Positions 26,843-36,092 of a stretch of DNA of 64,000 nt are shown here, in pieces. The DNA comes from Bacteroidota bacterium (GTDB lineage: Bacteria > Bacteroidota > Bacteroidia > JACCXN01). A model generated the notes under the pieces. It did not search any database. It was not told the DNA's origin and saw only the letters and a program-made list of their open reading frames with translations. The stretch's first letter is position 1; every line of letters begins with the position of its first letter. The position numbers and the translations under genes are program-made. The stretch is taken from the NCBI GenBank assembly GCA_013696965.1, contig JACCXN010000057.1, forward strand, positions 186,001 to 250,000, given 5' to 3'.

Positions 26843-26876
26843 AAAAAAAACTCCTGATTGCTCAGGAGTTTTTTTT
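26843..26876. terminator. Bidirectional hairpin terminator
   Basis: A perfect 7-base-pair stem CTCCTGA/TCAGGAG with a TTGC loop is flanked by A8 and T8, so it can end transcription from both sides: the methyltransferase operon from the left and the lipoprotein gene from the right. Confidence 0.9.
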
Positions 26877-26895
26877 ATAAGTAATATTAAAATTC

Positions 26896-27696
26896 TTATT
26901 GTTCAGTTAAAGTCCAGTTAGACTCTGAAGTGTAACTAGTAGTTGTAGCACCAGAAACGTAAGTATTAGAATTTGTGAAATTCACTTCCATTACACCTTT
27001 TTTCAAGCTAGATACATTTAAAATAGTAGCGGTAGAAGAAAGACCTGTATTGCTTGAAGTCAATGAACTTGAAGCCTCTAAAGCTTTGTAGTTGTTACCA
27101 GAACCATAAGATTGCTCATAACGATCAGTAATTGTTAAAGGAGTAGATCCACCTGCAACAAAATAAGTAAAAGTTGAATTTGCATCTGAAACATTTGAAG
27201 TTTCAGTTAAAACAATTTGAGTGTTTTTTTCAATTTCACCTGTTCCGCCAGTAATAGTAAAAGTTCCTTTTTCAGTTGTAGTTGAAACTTCTTTAATTAT
27301 CCTGTCAAAATAACCTTCAAAGTTATAAGTGTAATTTCCTGAAATATTTTGCGCTCTTGAATAAAAACTAACATCTTCATCTTTGTCATTTTCTGTAGCA
27401 ACAGTAACTTTAGTATAAGTACCTGCTTTTTTATCGAAAGAAAAAGAAACCGTTTTATCATTCGTAACTGGTACACTTCCAACATAAGAATAAGTTATTT
27501 TTTCTTTTTCCCCGTCAAATTCATAAGTTGTTGTAGTTGTTGTTCCTGAATTTGTACTATTATAAATAGTTTTTCCGCTTGTTACTTTCCATTCTCCATC
27601 TAATTTTTTAGGGGTAACTGTTTTTTTACAGCTTGTTGCAGTTGCTAAAAATGCAATTGCAGTAATTGCAAATAAAGATGTTTTGATTGTTCTCAT
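26896..27696 (-). CDS. Lipoprotein, threonine/serine-rich, unknown function
   Basis: The 266-residue protein has a lipoprotein signal peptide with lipobox ATSC (Cys at residue 23), then a beta-rich domain full of T, S and Y (EFDGEKEKITYSYVG; TYTKVTVATENDKDE) of a lipocalin-like type common in Bacteroidota (KLDGEWKVTSG is a typical opening). The real function is unknown. A strong terminator lies 20 bases past its end, and a -7 promoter element lies 30 bases upstream, so it is probably a single-gene transcript. A distinct barrel gene precedes it by about 150 bases on the same strand. Confidence 0.8.
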   Translation of the reverse strand: MRTIKTSLFAITAIAFLATATSCKKTVTPKKLDGEWKVTSGKTIYNSTNSGTTTTTTYEFDGEKEKITYSYVGSVPVTNDKTVSFSFDKKAGTYTKVTVATENDKDEDVSFYSRAQNISGNYTYNFEGYFDRIIKEVSTTTEKGTFTITGGTGEIEKNTQIVLTETSNVSDANSTFTYFVAGGSTPLTITDRYEQSYGSGNNYKALEASSSLTSSNTGLSSTATILNVSSLKKGVMEVNFTNSNTYVSGATTTSYTSESNWTLTEQ

Positions 27697-27725
27697 TTTT
27701 TTATTTGTTTTTTTGGTTTATACTG

Positions 27726-27733
27726 CAAATGTA
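27726..27733 (-). promoter_or_regulatory. -7 promoter element for lipoprotein gene
   Basis: TACATTTG on the reverse strand matches TAnnTTTG, with the lipoprotein ATG 30 bases downstream. The -33 region is an A/T run without a clear TTTG. Confidence 0.5.
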
Positions 27734-27844
27734 AAAAAAAAATTTTAAATAATTACATTTTTGAATAAGAGTTATTTTTAGACCAATATTAAGTTAAAAA
27801 CTTTGAATAAAAATGGTAGTGTTATTAATGAAGTAAAAGTTTAA

Positions 27845-28699
27845 TTAAAAGTGTAAAGTAAGATTAATAGCCCCGCCAGAGATATCGGTATTTAGGCCAA
27901 AACGGCTTCCCCCAGCAGTTCTTGAAACTGTTCTTATCACTGTGCTTTCAACACTATCCCATTCTTGAAAAGCATTTTGTCCATCTCCTGTAAAATCATA
28001 CATCATTCCCCATCCATATTCCATTCCTAAGGATAATTTAGGTATAATAAAATATTCAGCACCAATAAAACCTCTTGCGCCAACACCAAATGAATTACCT
28101 GTTCTGCCAGAAATAATTCTTGAGCTTGTTAAAGCGGATATACCTGTGTTAAAATCAATTGTAGATGTTGGTGTTGTATTATCAGCAGAGAAAGTATTTC
28201 CGTAAGTATAATTAGTCCTGGTTCCGCCACTGAACATAAAAAGGATTTCTGCTCCATAAAAACCTTGTAACCTTGTTTTACCTTTCCTTTTTTCAATTCC
28301 TCCCCCAATAAATACCATATTATTATTAGCTTTTCTTGAATCCCTTACAGTTTCATTAGGATCAATTGGGGCAACCTGTCCATCACGAACAACAAAATTA
28401 TTGGTGGTTATAGTATTAATATTTATTGTTGCTTTGGCTCTTAATGCTGTTTTTTCAGTTTGAAAATATTTTACCGCAATGGAAAATGGATAAGCAGAAA
28501 TTGGCTGGGCAGAAACAGTGTTTTTACCTGCACTGCTAAAAAAATTACCTGTATATTCTAAAAAAGGCACTGCATTTACTTGTATTGCCCAGTCACCTGT
28601 TTCGGGAAGTATAGCTTCTCCTTTTTTTGAAACAAGTTCCTGTGCACCTAGCAATGAGCTTGTGAATAAAAGCGAAATCAAAACAAAATTAGTTTTCAT
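27845..28699 (-). CDS. Outer-membrane beta-barrel protein
   Basis: The 284-residue protein has a signal peptide (about 1-19, ending LLGA before QELVSKK) and repeated amphipathic beta strands separated by polar loops, ending in NLTLHF, where the terminal phenylalanine is the usual barrel-insertion signal. It resembles small OprF/OmpW-like barrels but no OmpA-type peptidoglycan domain is present. No specific function can be given. It may share a transcript with the lipoprotein gene 148 bases downstream, though that gene has its own promoter-like site. pcm lies 24 bases upstream on the same strand. Confidence 0.75.
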   Translation of the reverse strand: MKTNFVLISLLFTSSLLGAQELVSKKGEAILPETGDWAIQVNAVPFLEYTGNFFSSAGKNTVSAQPISAYPFSIAVKYFQTEKTALRAKATININTITTNNFVVRDGQVAPIDPNETVRDSRKANNNMVFIGGGIEKRKGKTRLQGFYGAEILFMFSGGTRTNYTYGNTFSADNTTPTSTIDFNTGISALTSSRIISGRTGNSFGVGARGFIGAEYFIIPKLSLGMEYGWGMMYDFTGDGQNAFQEWDSVESTVIRTVSRTAGGSRFGLNTDISGGAINLTLHF

Positions 28700-28723
28700 A
28701 ATATAAATTGAGTTTGTGGTTTA

Positions 28724-29377
28724 CTATTGACTTTTCCATTCTTTATCTTTTAACAATGGAACAAATTGAAAATATCCATGTTCATTAATTTCTGTTTCAC
28801 CCTCATTTTTTTTGATTAAACTCGTCATTACCTGTACGCTTGTTGCGCCAACAGGAATTACCATTATTCCATCTACTTTTAATTGTTCAATCAAAGCTTC
28901 AGGAATGTGCGGTGCTCCTGCAGTTACAAGAATTTTATCAAAGGGTGCATACGCTGGTAATCCCTTATACCCATCTCCATAAAAGAATTTTGGATTATAA
29001 CCTATTTCCGGCAGCAATATTTTTGTTTTTTCAAACAGTGTCTTTTGTCTTTCAATGGTATAAACTTTTGCCCCCAATTCAAGTAAAATGCATGTTTGAT
29101 ATCCTGATCCTGTTCCAATTTCAAGAACTTTATCTCCTTTTTTAATTTTTAAAAGCTGAGTTTGGAAAGCAACAGTATAGGGTTGTGAAATTGTTTGCCC
29201 CGAACCTATTGGAAATGCTTTGTCTTCATAGGCATGCTCAAGAAAAACATTTTCCATAAATACATGCCTTGGAACTTTTCCAATTGCTTTTAACACTTCC
29301 TCATCCTCTATCCCCTTTGCTTTTAAACTATCAACAAGCTTTTTCCTTAATCCTTTATGCTTATAAGTATCTTCCAT
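28724..29377 (-). CDS. pcm: Protein-L-isoaspartate O-methyltransferase
   Basis: Pcm repairs damaged proteins by methylating isoaspartyl residues so that they can revert to aspartate. The 217-residue protein has the family motifs PIGSGQTISQPYTVAFQTQLL and VLEIGTGSGYQTCIL (SAM motif I), the latter at about residue 83-97. The length is normal. No signal peptide. The ATG at 29377 is the natural start; two tandem copies of a 13-base TTTAAAGTTACCC-like word lie just upstream. Confidence 0.95.
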   Translation of the reverse strand: MEDTYKHKGLRKKLVDSLKAKGIEDEEVLKAIGKVPRHVFMENVFLEHAYEDKAFPIGSGQTISQPYTVAFQTQLLKIKKGDKVLEIGTGSGYQTCILLELGAKVYTIERQKTLFEKTKILLPEIGYNPKFFYGDGYKGLPAYAPFDKILVTAGAPHIPEALIEQLKVDGIMVIPVGATSVQVMTSLIKKNEGETEINEHGYFQFVPLLKDKEWKSQ

Positions 29378-29387
29378 TTTATAATCT

Positions 29388-29411
29388 TTTAAAGTTACCC
29401 TTTAAAGTTAC
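29388..29411 (-). repeat. Tandem 13-base direct repeat upstream of pcm
   Basis: TTTAAAGTTAC occurs twice, 13 bases apart, 10-35 bases before the pcm start codon. It could be a regulator-binding site or a duplicated promoter element. Confidence 0.5.
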
Positions 29412-29545
29412 AAAATAACAATAAACAATTTTTAATTTCATAAAATGCTCTATTTTGTTTTAAACAGTTATTGGTTATAATTAATTTAGAAATAGATTGT
29501 GAAACTGTATAAAAAAAATTTTCTTTGTCCAATAAATCATTAGAG

Positions 29546-30535
29546 ATGCTAAAAATAGGAATAATAGGGGCAGGTCATCTGGGAAAAATACATATTAAAT
29601 GTATCAGGGAAATTTCTGGTTATGAATTAATAGGTTTTTATGATTCTAATGAACCCTATGCAAAAGAGCTTTCTAAAGAACTTAATCTTAAATTATATCC
29701 CTCTATTGATGAATTAATAAAGGATTCAGATGTCATTGATATTGTAACCCCAACAGTATCTCACTTTGAAATTGCGGTAAAAGCATTAAAAAATTTCAAG
29801 CATGTTTTTATTGAAAAGCCTTTAACTCAAACGGTTGAAGAAGCAAAAATTCTTATGGAATTAAAAAGTGAGGCAAACGTTAAAGTTCAGGTGGGGCATG
29901 TTGAAAGATTTAATCCTGCATTTAGGGCCGCATTGCCCTTTTTTGATCAACCCATGTTTATTGAATCACATCGGTTATCTCAGTTCAATCCTAGGGGAAC
30001 TGATGTTTCAGTGGTATTGGATCTTATGATTCATGATTTGGATATTATTTTAAGCGTTGTAAAATCAAGTATAAAAAGAATAAGTGCCAGTGGGGTGGCT
30101 GTTGTAAGTGATTCTCCGGATATTGCAAATGCCAGAATTGAATTTGACAATGGATGTGTTGCTAATCTTACTGCAAGTCGAATTTCAATGAAAAGCATGA
30201 GGAAATCAAGGTTTTTTCAGCGTGATGCATATATTTCAGTAGATTTTCTTGCAAAGGAATCAAATATAGTTAGACTAAAAAATGTGGTTGGAGAACCTGA
30301 CCCCCTTGGATTAATTATTGATTTAGGAGAAAACAAGGGATCAAAACAAATTTTTATTGAATCACCTGAAATAAAAAACATAAATGCCATTAAAGAAGAG
30401 TTGTCCAGCTTTTATAATGCAATTATTCATAATCTCACGCCAGAGGTTCCTATTGATGATGGTTTTGCAGCACTTGATGCAGCTCATAAAATTATCGACA
30501 AGCTTAAAATAAATTCGGGAAAAATGCATGCTTAG
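29546..30535 (+). CDS. Gfo/Idh/MocA family NAD-dependent oxidoreductase
   Basis: This sugar or sugar-nucleotide dehydrogenase has a Rossmann domain (about 1-125) beginning KIGIIGAGHLGKIHIK, the catalytic lysine motif VFIEKPLTQ (about residue 90) and a C-terminal alpha/beta domain (about 125-329) with MIHDLDIIL. The ATG at 29546 is preferred to an in-frame TTG at 29525 because it lies right before the Rossmann strand. The next two genes (lipoprotein, sugar transferase) follow in the same direction, so it probably oxidises a nucleotide sugar for the surface polysaccharide. The exact substrate cannot be seen from sequence. Confidence 0.88.
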   Translation: MLKIGIIGAGHLGKIHIKCIREISGYELIGFYDSNEPYAKELSKELNLKLYPSIDELIKDSDVIDIVTPTVSHFEIAVKALKNFKHVFIEKPLTQTVEEAKILMELKSEANVKVQVGHVERFNPAFRAALPFFDQPMFIESHRLSQFNPRGTDVSVVLDLMIHDLDIILSVVKSSIKRISASGVAVVSDSPDIANARIEFDNGCVANLTASRISMKSMRKSRFFQRDAYISVDFLAKESNIVRLKNVVGEPDPLGLIIDLGENKGSKQIFIESPEIKNINAIKEELSSFYNAIIHNLTPEVPIDDGFAALDAAHKIIDKLKINSGKMHA

Positions 30536-30640
30536 TAGCATTGGTGGCTTTTATTAACCTTGCTAATGAATATTTTTACCCATTTTTAAAATAAGTTTTT
30601 CATTACTCCGTTAAATGATACTTTCTTTTTCTGATTATAA

Positions 30641-31507
30641 ATGAATCGATTTACAATTGTTTTTTTTACAGTTATTGTTTGCTTGCTGTATTGTTCTTGT
30701 AATATCATTAATCCTTCAGAAGAAATTCCCTCCTATATTAAAATAGATACAATTACTTTCGAAAATGACCCAGGGCAAAGCATTAGTTATCAAAAAATTA
30801 CTGATGCATGGGTTTATGTTGATGATCAATTAGTAGGAACGTATGAACTTCCGGTTACTTTTCCAGTACTTGCAAAAGGAAACAGGCAAATTCTAATAAG
30901 ACCTGGAATAATAATAAACGGAATTGGGGCAACCAGAGGTATTTATCCATTTTTTGAAAGTTATGGAAAATCTGTTGATCTTAATCCAAATGAAACTAGC
31001 GTAATTTCTCCAACAGTTAAATATCACTCTTCTTATACCTTACCCTGGTCCGCTAATTTTGAAACCGAGATTAAAATTGAAAGATTACCAGGAAGTTTAT
31101 CAGATATAAAAAGAGTTACTGACCCTGCTATATTAGGACCTTTTAATGGTATTGCATGTGGAGCTATCCTTTTAGATGCTGATTCAAATAGATTTGCTGG
31201 TGCCTCCTTAACAGATTTTCCACTTTCCCTACCAAGAACTTCCCAACCAATTTTCCTTGAATTAAGTTATAAGTCCAACAATCTATTTTCTGTTGGAATT
31301 ATTGCCAGGAATCCAGAGGGTGATCAGGGACAAACTATTCTAAATATAAATCCTTCATCCGGTTGGAATAAAATTTATGTTAATTTAACAGAAACTGTTA
31401 ATCTAAATATAAATGCTGCAGGGTATTATTTCTTTATTCATGCCCAAAAATCCGATGATGTTTCACAAGCAGAGATTTATATTGACGATTTGAAAATATT
31501 ATATTAA
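30641..31507 (+). CDS. Lipoprotein between oxidoreductase and sugar transferase, unknown function
   Basis: The 288-residue protein has a lipoprotein signal peptide with cysteine at about residue 20 (LLYCSCN), then about 265 residues of beta-rich sequence. The C-terminal half (about 160-288) reads as a jelly-roll or carbohydrate-binding-like fold (LELSYKSNNLFSVGI; AEIYIDDLKILY), reminiscent of the CBM-like part of the GH26 protein at 10 kb but not clearly related. I do not recognise the family. The gene sits 105 bases after the oxidoreductase and 3 bases before the sugar transferase, so it is likely cotranscribed with the latter and may bind or export the same glycan. Confidence 0.75.
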   Translation: MNRFTIVFFTVIVCLLYCSCNIINPSEEIPSYIKIDTITFENDPGQSISYQKITDAWVYVDDQLVGTYELPVTFPVLAKGNRQILIRPGIIINGIGATRGIYPFFESYGKSVDLNPNETSVISPTVKYHSSYTLPWSANFETEIKIERLPGSLSDIKRVTDPAILGPFNGIACGAILLDADSNRFAGASLTDFPLSLPRTSQPIFLELSYKSNNLFSVGIIARNPEGDQGQTILNINPSSGWNKIYVNLTETVNLNINAAGYYFFIHAQKSDDVSQAEIYIDDLKILY

Positions 31508-31510
31508 TTC

Positions 31511-32923
31511 ATGAATAAAAAAGCACAGTTATTCATACTTATACTAGTAGATTACCTTTCGGCTGCTCTTGCTTGGAGTTTTTTCTTTGTATTTAGAAAA
31601 TTGTATATTGAGGCTAAAATTCATGGCTTACCCGTTCCTGTTGAATTTGACGATAATTATTACATAGGCCTTGCTCTAATTCCTTTATTCTGGCTTCTTT
31701 TATATTTACTAAATGGAGTATACAAAGATATTTTCAGACGATCAAGACTAAAAGAATTAGGCCAAACATTGCTTCTTTCTGTTATTGGTGTGCTTATTAT
31801 TTTCTTTTTACTCATTTTAGATGATGAAATAGCATCCTATAAATCGTATTATCAATCATTTGCTGCTTTATTCTTGCTTCACTTTGGCATTACAGCTTTA
31901 GGAAGATTAATTATATCTACATCAATTGTAAATAAGGTTCACAATCGAAAAATTGGTTTTAATACTATTATTATAGGAAGCAATGAGAAGGCCTTGAGTC
32001 TTTACAATGAGTCTTTGGCCCAGGTAAAATCTTCTGGTAACAGATTTATTGGATTTGTTCATGTTGAAAATAACATTAGTTTAATGGAGCCATTTTTACC
32101 TCATTTAGGTTCTTTTACAGCCTTAAAATCACTTTTAGTTCGGTACAATGTCGAAGAAGTTATTATTGCCATAGAATCGTCTGAACATGATAAGTTGAAT
32201 AAAATATTAAATGAATTAAGTAACACAGGAGTAGTAATAAAAATAATTGCAGATTTATATGATATTCTTTCGGGTTCAGTTAAAATGAGTTCGATTTTTG
32301 ACACCCCACTCATTGAGGTTAGCAGGCAAATTATACCTGAATGGCAATTAAATGCCAAACGACTTCTTGATGTTTCCGTTTCCTTTTTTATTTTCATTTT
32401 CTTTTTACCTGTTTTTCTTTTATTGGCACTTTTGGTGAAATTGTCTTCCAAAGGACCTGTAATATATAAGCAGGAAAGGGTTGGCAAACACGGGAAGCCT
32501 TTTAAAATATATAAGTTTCGTTCCATGTTTACCAATGCTGAGAATAATGGACCTGCACTTTCAAGTGACAATGATTCCCGTATAACACCTTTAGGTAAAA
32601 CATTAAGAAAATACCGGCTTGACGAACTTCCCAACTTTTATAATGTACTCATTGGTGATATGTCTCTTGTAGGTCCACGACCTGAAAGACAACATTATAT
32701 TTCACTTATAATGGAGCAAGCCTCACATTATGCCCATTTACAAAAAGTAAAACCTGGGGTAACTTCTTGGGGACAGGTTAAATACGGTTATGCCTCTAAT
32801 GTAGATGAAATGATCAAAAGGCTTAAATACGACTTGCTATACATTGAAAACATGTCACTGTATGTTGATTTGAAAATACTGATCTACACAGTGATGATTG
32901 TTTTAAAGGGAAGAGGGAAGTAG
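31511..32923 (+). CDS. Polyprenyl-phosphate glycosyl-phosphotransferase (WcaJ/WbaP type)
   Basis: This 470-residue inner-membrane enzyme transfers a sugar-1-phosphate onto undecaprenyl phosphate and so starts a lipid-linked glycan. Its N-terminus has four to five hydrophobic helices (about 8-26, 50-66, 87-108, 117-140), then a CoA-binding-like Rossmann region (about 150-260), a membrane-inserted hairpin (about 290-315), and the C-terminal catalytic domain with KQERVGKHGKPFKIYKFRSM, LRKYRLDELPNFYNVLIGDM and SLVGPRPER. It is the third gene of an oxidoreductase-lipoprotein-transferase group. Length and order of domains are normal for the WcaJ/EpsL class. Confidence 0.93.
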   Translation: MNKKAQLFILILVDYLSAALAWSFFFVFRKLYIEAKIHGLPVPVEFDDNYYIGLALIPLFWLLLYLLNGVYKDIFRRSRLKELGQTLLLSVIGVLIIFFLLILDDEIASYKSYYQSFAALFLLHFGITALGRLIISTSIVNKVHNRKIGFNTIIIGSNEKALSLYNESLAQVKSSGNRFIGFVHVENNISLMEPFLPHLGSFTALKSLLVRYNVEEVIIAIESSEHDKLNKILNELSNTGVVIKIIADLYDILSGSVKMSSIFDTPLIEVSRQIIPEWQLNAKRLLDVSVSFFIFIFFLPVFLLLALLVKLSSKGPVIYKQERVGKHGKPFKIYKFRSMFTNAENNGPALSSDNDSRITPLGKTLRKYRLDELPNFYNVLIGDMSLVGPRPERQHYISLIMEQASHYAHLQKVKPGVTSWGQVKYGYASNVDEMIKRLKYDLLYIENMSLYVDLKILIYTVMIVLKGRGK

Positions 32924-32957
32924 TTTCATTAAATTATTCTCTGATTCAATTTTTAAA

Positions 32958-33866
32958 TCATTTAATTTTCGCTCTGGGGTGGAATTGTATAATTGCATCC
33001 CTTAAATATTCACGATCTAAATGAGTATAGATTTCAGTTGTAGTAATTGAAGCATGTCCAAGCATTTCCTGTATTGCTCTTAAATCAGCACCTCCTTCAA
33101 TTAAATGCGTTGCAAAAGAATGCCTGAAAGTATGTGGACTTACAATTTTTTTCACCCCTGCTTTTTGAGCAAGGAGTTTTATAATTGTAAAAACCATAAC
33201 CCGGGAAAGGCTTTTTCCATGTTTATTTAAAAATACAAAATTTTCAAATCCTTTTTGAACATTGATTTTTTTTCTGGAATTATTAGCATAAATATCCAAA
33301 TATTTCAGGGCATAGCTTCCAATGGGGATAATTCGCTGTTTATTCCCTTTTCCTGTGGCTTTTATAAATCCTTCGTTTTTAATTAAGTCGGTTATTTTCA
33401 AATCGGTAAGTTCAGAAACCCTTAGGCCACAACTATAAAGTGTTTCAAGCATTGCTTTGTTTCTTTCACCCTCAGGTTTGCTTAGATCTATTGCCTCAAT
33501 AATTTTTTCAATTTCTGTTGGAGAAAGCACTTCAGGTAATTTCCTTTTTAATTTAGGTGCTGATATAAGTGCGGTAATATCATTATCTGTTAAATTTTCC
33601 ATTACAAGATATTTATAAAATGCCTTTATTCCTGATATCACCCTTGCCTGGGTTGTGGCAGAAACCTCCAATTCATTCAACCACGCAATAAATTCGTTAA
33701 AATGTTTTAATTCAAGTTGCAGTGCATTGTATGTATACTTCTTGTATTCCAGGAACTGCATAAGCTTTTCCATATCCCTTTGGTAAGCTTCTATGGAGTT
33801 ATCAGCAAGGGATTTTTCAAGTCGTAAATAGGCAATAAATCCTTTTATGAGCGATGACCAATGCAT
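32958..33866 (-). CDS. xerD: Tyrosine recombinase XerD
   Basis: XerD works with XerC or a paralogue at dif sites to resolve chromosome dimers. The 302-residue protein has a SAM-like N-terminal domain (about 1-90) and the catalytic domain (about 110-300). All active-site residues are seen: R149 (SCGLRVSEL), K173 (GKGNKQR region), H245 and R248 (SPHTFRHSFATHL), H271 (MLGHAS) and the nucleophile Y280 (TTEIYTHL). It is divergent from aroQ with a 63-base gap, an arrangement I recall as frequent in Bacteroidota. No dif-like site is visible in the window. Confidence 0.92.
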   Translation of the reverse strand: MHWSSLIKGFIAYLRLEKSLADNSIEAYQRDMEKLMQFLEYKKYTYNALQLELKHFNEFIAWLNELEVSATTQARVISGIKAFYKYLVMENLTDNDITALISAPKLKRKLPEVLSPTEIEKIIEAIDLSKPEGERNKAMLETLYSCGLRVSELTDLKITDLIKNEGFIKATGKGNKQRIIPIGSYALKYLDIYANNSRKKINVQKGFENFVFLNKHGKSLSRVMVFTIIKLLAQKAGVKKIVSPHTFRHSFATHLIEGGADLRAIQEMLGHASITTTEIYTHLDREYLRDAIIQFHPRAKIK

Positions 33867-33929
33867 TAATCTTTATATTCGTAAAATATTTGTTGTAAAA
33901 ATAACAAGTTAAAAGCACATAAAAATAAA

Positions 33930-34352
33930 ATGAAGATTATAATCATTAACGGACCGAATTTAAATTTAACAGGTAGCAGGGAAACCGAAATATATGGAAA
34001 TACCGGGTTTGAACCTTTTATGAACGAATTAAAAAAGTCATTTAAGGATGTTGAGTTTCATTATTTTCAAAGCAATATTGAAGGGGAAATTATAGATAAG
34101 CTACAGGAAACGGGTTTTTCCTTTCATGGGATAATTTTAAATGCAGGTGGTTACAGCCATACTTCTGTAGCAATAGCTGATGCCATTGTAGCAATAAAAA
34201 CTACAGTAATAGAAGTTCATTTATCCAACATTTATTCAAGAGAAACATTTAGACATGTTTCATTAACAGCAAAAAACTGCAAAGGCCTTATTTCAGGGTT
34301 CGGTATGGATTCCTACAAATTGGCTGTTAATTATTTAACCAATTTAATGTAG
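33930..34352 (+). CDS. aroQ: Type II 3-dehydroquinate dehydratase
   Basis: AroQ removes water from 3-dehydroquinate, the third step of the shikimate pathway, as a dodecamer. The 140-residue protein has the family signatures IINGPNLNLTGSRE (N-terminus, ending in the catalytic arginine loop), EIYGN (Tyr22), GYSHTSVAIADA (His), VEVHLSNIYSRETFRH (Arg/His). The length is standard. It lies apart from aroB-aroA, which are at 47-49 kb. The gene faces the barrel gene tail to tail with 9 bases between stops. Confidence 0.95.
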   Translation: MKIIIINGPNLNLTGSRETEIYGNTGFEPFMNELKKSFKDVEFHYFQSNIEGEIIDKLQETGFSFHGIILNAGGYSHTSVAIADAIVAIKTTVIEVHLSNIYSRETFRHVSLTAKNCKGLISGFGMDSYKLAVNYLTNLM

Positions 34353-34361
34353 GGTAATTAA

Positions 34362-36092
34362 TTAAAAAGAATAAGTGAATCCACCCATTAAGTTGAATCT
34401 CTGCAAAGGATAATTATACCAGCGGTTGTATTTTGCTGCGCCTATGTTATTGAAGTTCACGAAAGCAGATAGCTGCTTTGTATAACGGTATTCAACACCA
34501 AGATTTATATCAGCAAAGCCTTTTAGTTTTTCAGGATATTTCCCCGGAATAACTTCTAAATTGTCTGAAACTTCGTACCGTCTTGTCCCATACCTGGTAT
34601 TCAAATAAAAGGCATCCGCTTTAACAATGATTTTATCACGCAGGCTGTACAACGTTGTTAAGGTGATTTCAGCATCAGGACGATGCCATGGATGTAATTC
34701 ATTCGTCATTTGATAACGGTACCAATCTCCTTTAAGTAGGATTTTTAGCTTTTCGGTTTTTTGATAAGCCAATTCTCCGGTAATATTCAATAGTTTTACA
34801 TCATCATAAACCACAGAGAAACGCTCAGGGAAATAAACATTGTAATCATTAATGAAAAAAGCCATATTGTGTACATCACTATAGGAAACACCTGCATTGA
34901 AAGTAATTGTAGAACTTAAACTTCCCCTTAAACCCCCAAATATATTGTAACGGGTATTTGTGTTTTTTAAAGGAGTGTATGCGGTCATAAAAGGGTTTAT
35001 GCTGGTTAATGAGCGATAACTATTCCTCTCCAGCTTTCCGTTAATACCTCCGTAAGGTATAATAATGTTTTCGATAAGGTTGAAATTAAAATCCACATCA
35101 GGATAAAAATGAAAACTTCCTATTTGATCCGTTCCAACTCCTGCAAATAAACCAGCCCCCACCTTTACACGCCATTTTTTTCCCGATGAAACTATATTGG
35201 GCCCCAAATTTATAATGGCATTATCGGTGGTGTCTGTAGGAAGTGTATTGTGATAGTAGTCAGTTCCTATATTAAGTCCTATGAGTTCCCTTCCATGGTA
35301 TTTGCCAAGCTTGACATCAAGTCTTACATTGTTTTCAATGGCTGTATCATATAAATCAGCAAAATTATTATACCTTAATTTTACATTGTGGTGCAATTTT
35401 GTGGAATCTTTGTAGGTGCTTTGAGCCTCAGTACCAATAGAAAATAAGTTGAATCTTTGACGAATTAAATCTTTAGTTATTTCCTTTCCTGGAAAATCAT
35501 ATATTGGAGAGTACGGAATACCATTGGGTATAGCATAATAATGCAGAACGTTCCTGTTGTAATTAAAATCTCCTGAAATAGTATGAGTTGGTTTAAAATA
35601 GCTTCCTGCCAATCCTGTTCCAGTATTACTAAAACCACTGTAATATGCATTTGAAATAGAACCAGTAGAAGAGATATGTTTCAAAAAAGCCAGGTAAGAA
35701 AATTCCTTTGAACGCAATGAATTAAAATAAATCTCACCAAGGGGGGTGAAATAATTTCCAAAACCTCCCTTAATATGTGTCCTGTATAAATTTGAAAGTG
35801 GCTCTCCTTTCATTTTTGCTGCAGGAATGGGATCAACCTCAAAACTTGTGTTTACTTTTTTATTCAATAATTTATAATCAGGAATAGGTAACCTGGCTGT
35901 AGTATCGTTGATAACAGGGTTTTTGCCAATTTTAAAAGCATCAGAAATTACAGGATTAAAATCACCTAAAATTTCAACCTGTTCATTTCCCAAATCTTTG
36001 TCCTTAACCTGGGCAAAAGATCCTGTTACAAAAACAATTGCTGAAAACAATAAAAAAAACTTTGGCATAATGCTGTTTGAATATTTAATCAT
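34362..36092 (-). CDS. Outer-membrane barrel protein, TonB-receptor-like, paired with TPR protein
   Basis: The 576-residue protein has a signal peptide (MPKFFLLFSAIVFVTGSFAQ after an eight-residue lead) and an N-terminal linker (about 30-105) with the repeated pattern NPVISDA..KNPVINDT, then a barrel with many amphipathic strands ending in RFNLMGGFTYSF. It lacks a plug domain (no CarboxypepD_reg, no TonB box visible), so it is barrel-like rather than a full TonB-dependent receptor. Its start overlaps the last 8 bases of the large TPR gene (ATGATTAA), a clear sign of coupling. The second ATG at 36068 is also possible as start. The role is inferred: an envelope pair of unknown purpose. Confidence 0.72.
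   Translation of the reverse strand: MIKYSNSIMPKFFLLFSAIVFVTGSFAQVKDKDLGNEQVEILGDFNPVISDAFKIGKNPVINDTTARLPIPDYKLLNKKVNTSFEVDPIPAAKMKGEPLSNLYRTHIKGGFGNYFTPLGEIYFNSLRSKEFSYLAFLKHISSTGSISNAYYSGFSNTGTGLAGSYFKPTHTISGDFNYNRNVLHYYAIPNGIPYSPIYDFPGKEITKDLIRQRFNLFSIGTEAQSTYKDSTKLHHNVKLRYNNFADLYDTAIENNVRLDVKLGKYHGRELIGLNIGTDYYHNTLPTDTTDNAIINLGPNIVSSGKKWRVKVGAGLFAGVGTDQIGSFHFYPDVDFNFNLIENIIIPYGGINGKLERNSYRSLTSINPFMTAYTPLKNTNTRYNIFGGLRGSLSSTITFNAGVSYSDVHNMAFFINDYNVYFPERFSVVYDDVKLLNITGELAYQKTEKLKILLKGDWYRYQMTNELHPWHRPDAEITLTTLYSLRDKIIVKADAFYLNTRYGTRRYEVSDNLEVIPGKYPEKLKGFADINLGVEYRYTKQLSAFVNFNNIGAAKYNRWYNYPLQRFNLMGGFTYSF

Larger units (their letters stand above)
26455..26895. other. 441-base intergenic region with TTTGCGG element and terminator
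   Basis: No ORF of note. It contains a purine/pyrimidine-skewed segment with repeated TTTGCGG/TTTTGCGA words (26646-26702) and, near the end, a strong bidirectional hairpin terminator. Confidence 0.6.

Noticed and set aside
32101-32634. 177-residue reverse-strand ORF within the sugar-transferase gene
   Set aside because: It is antisense to conserved catalytic motifs of a clear sugar transferase and shows no family features.
32958-33929. Integrase of a mobile element
   Set aside because: The tyrosine recombinase has housekeeping XerD motifs and length, and aroQ as neighbour; no attachment-site repeats or cargo genes surround it.
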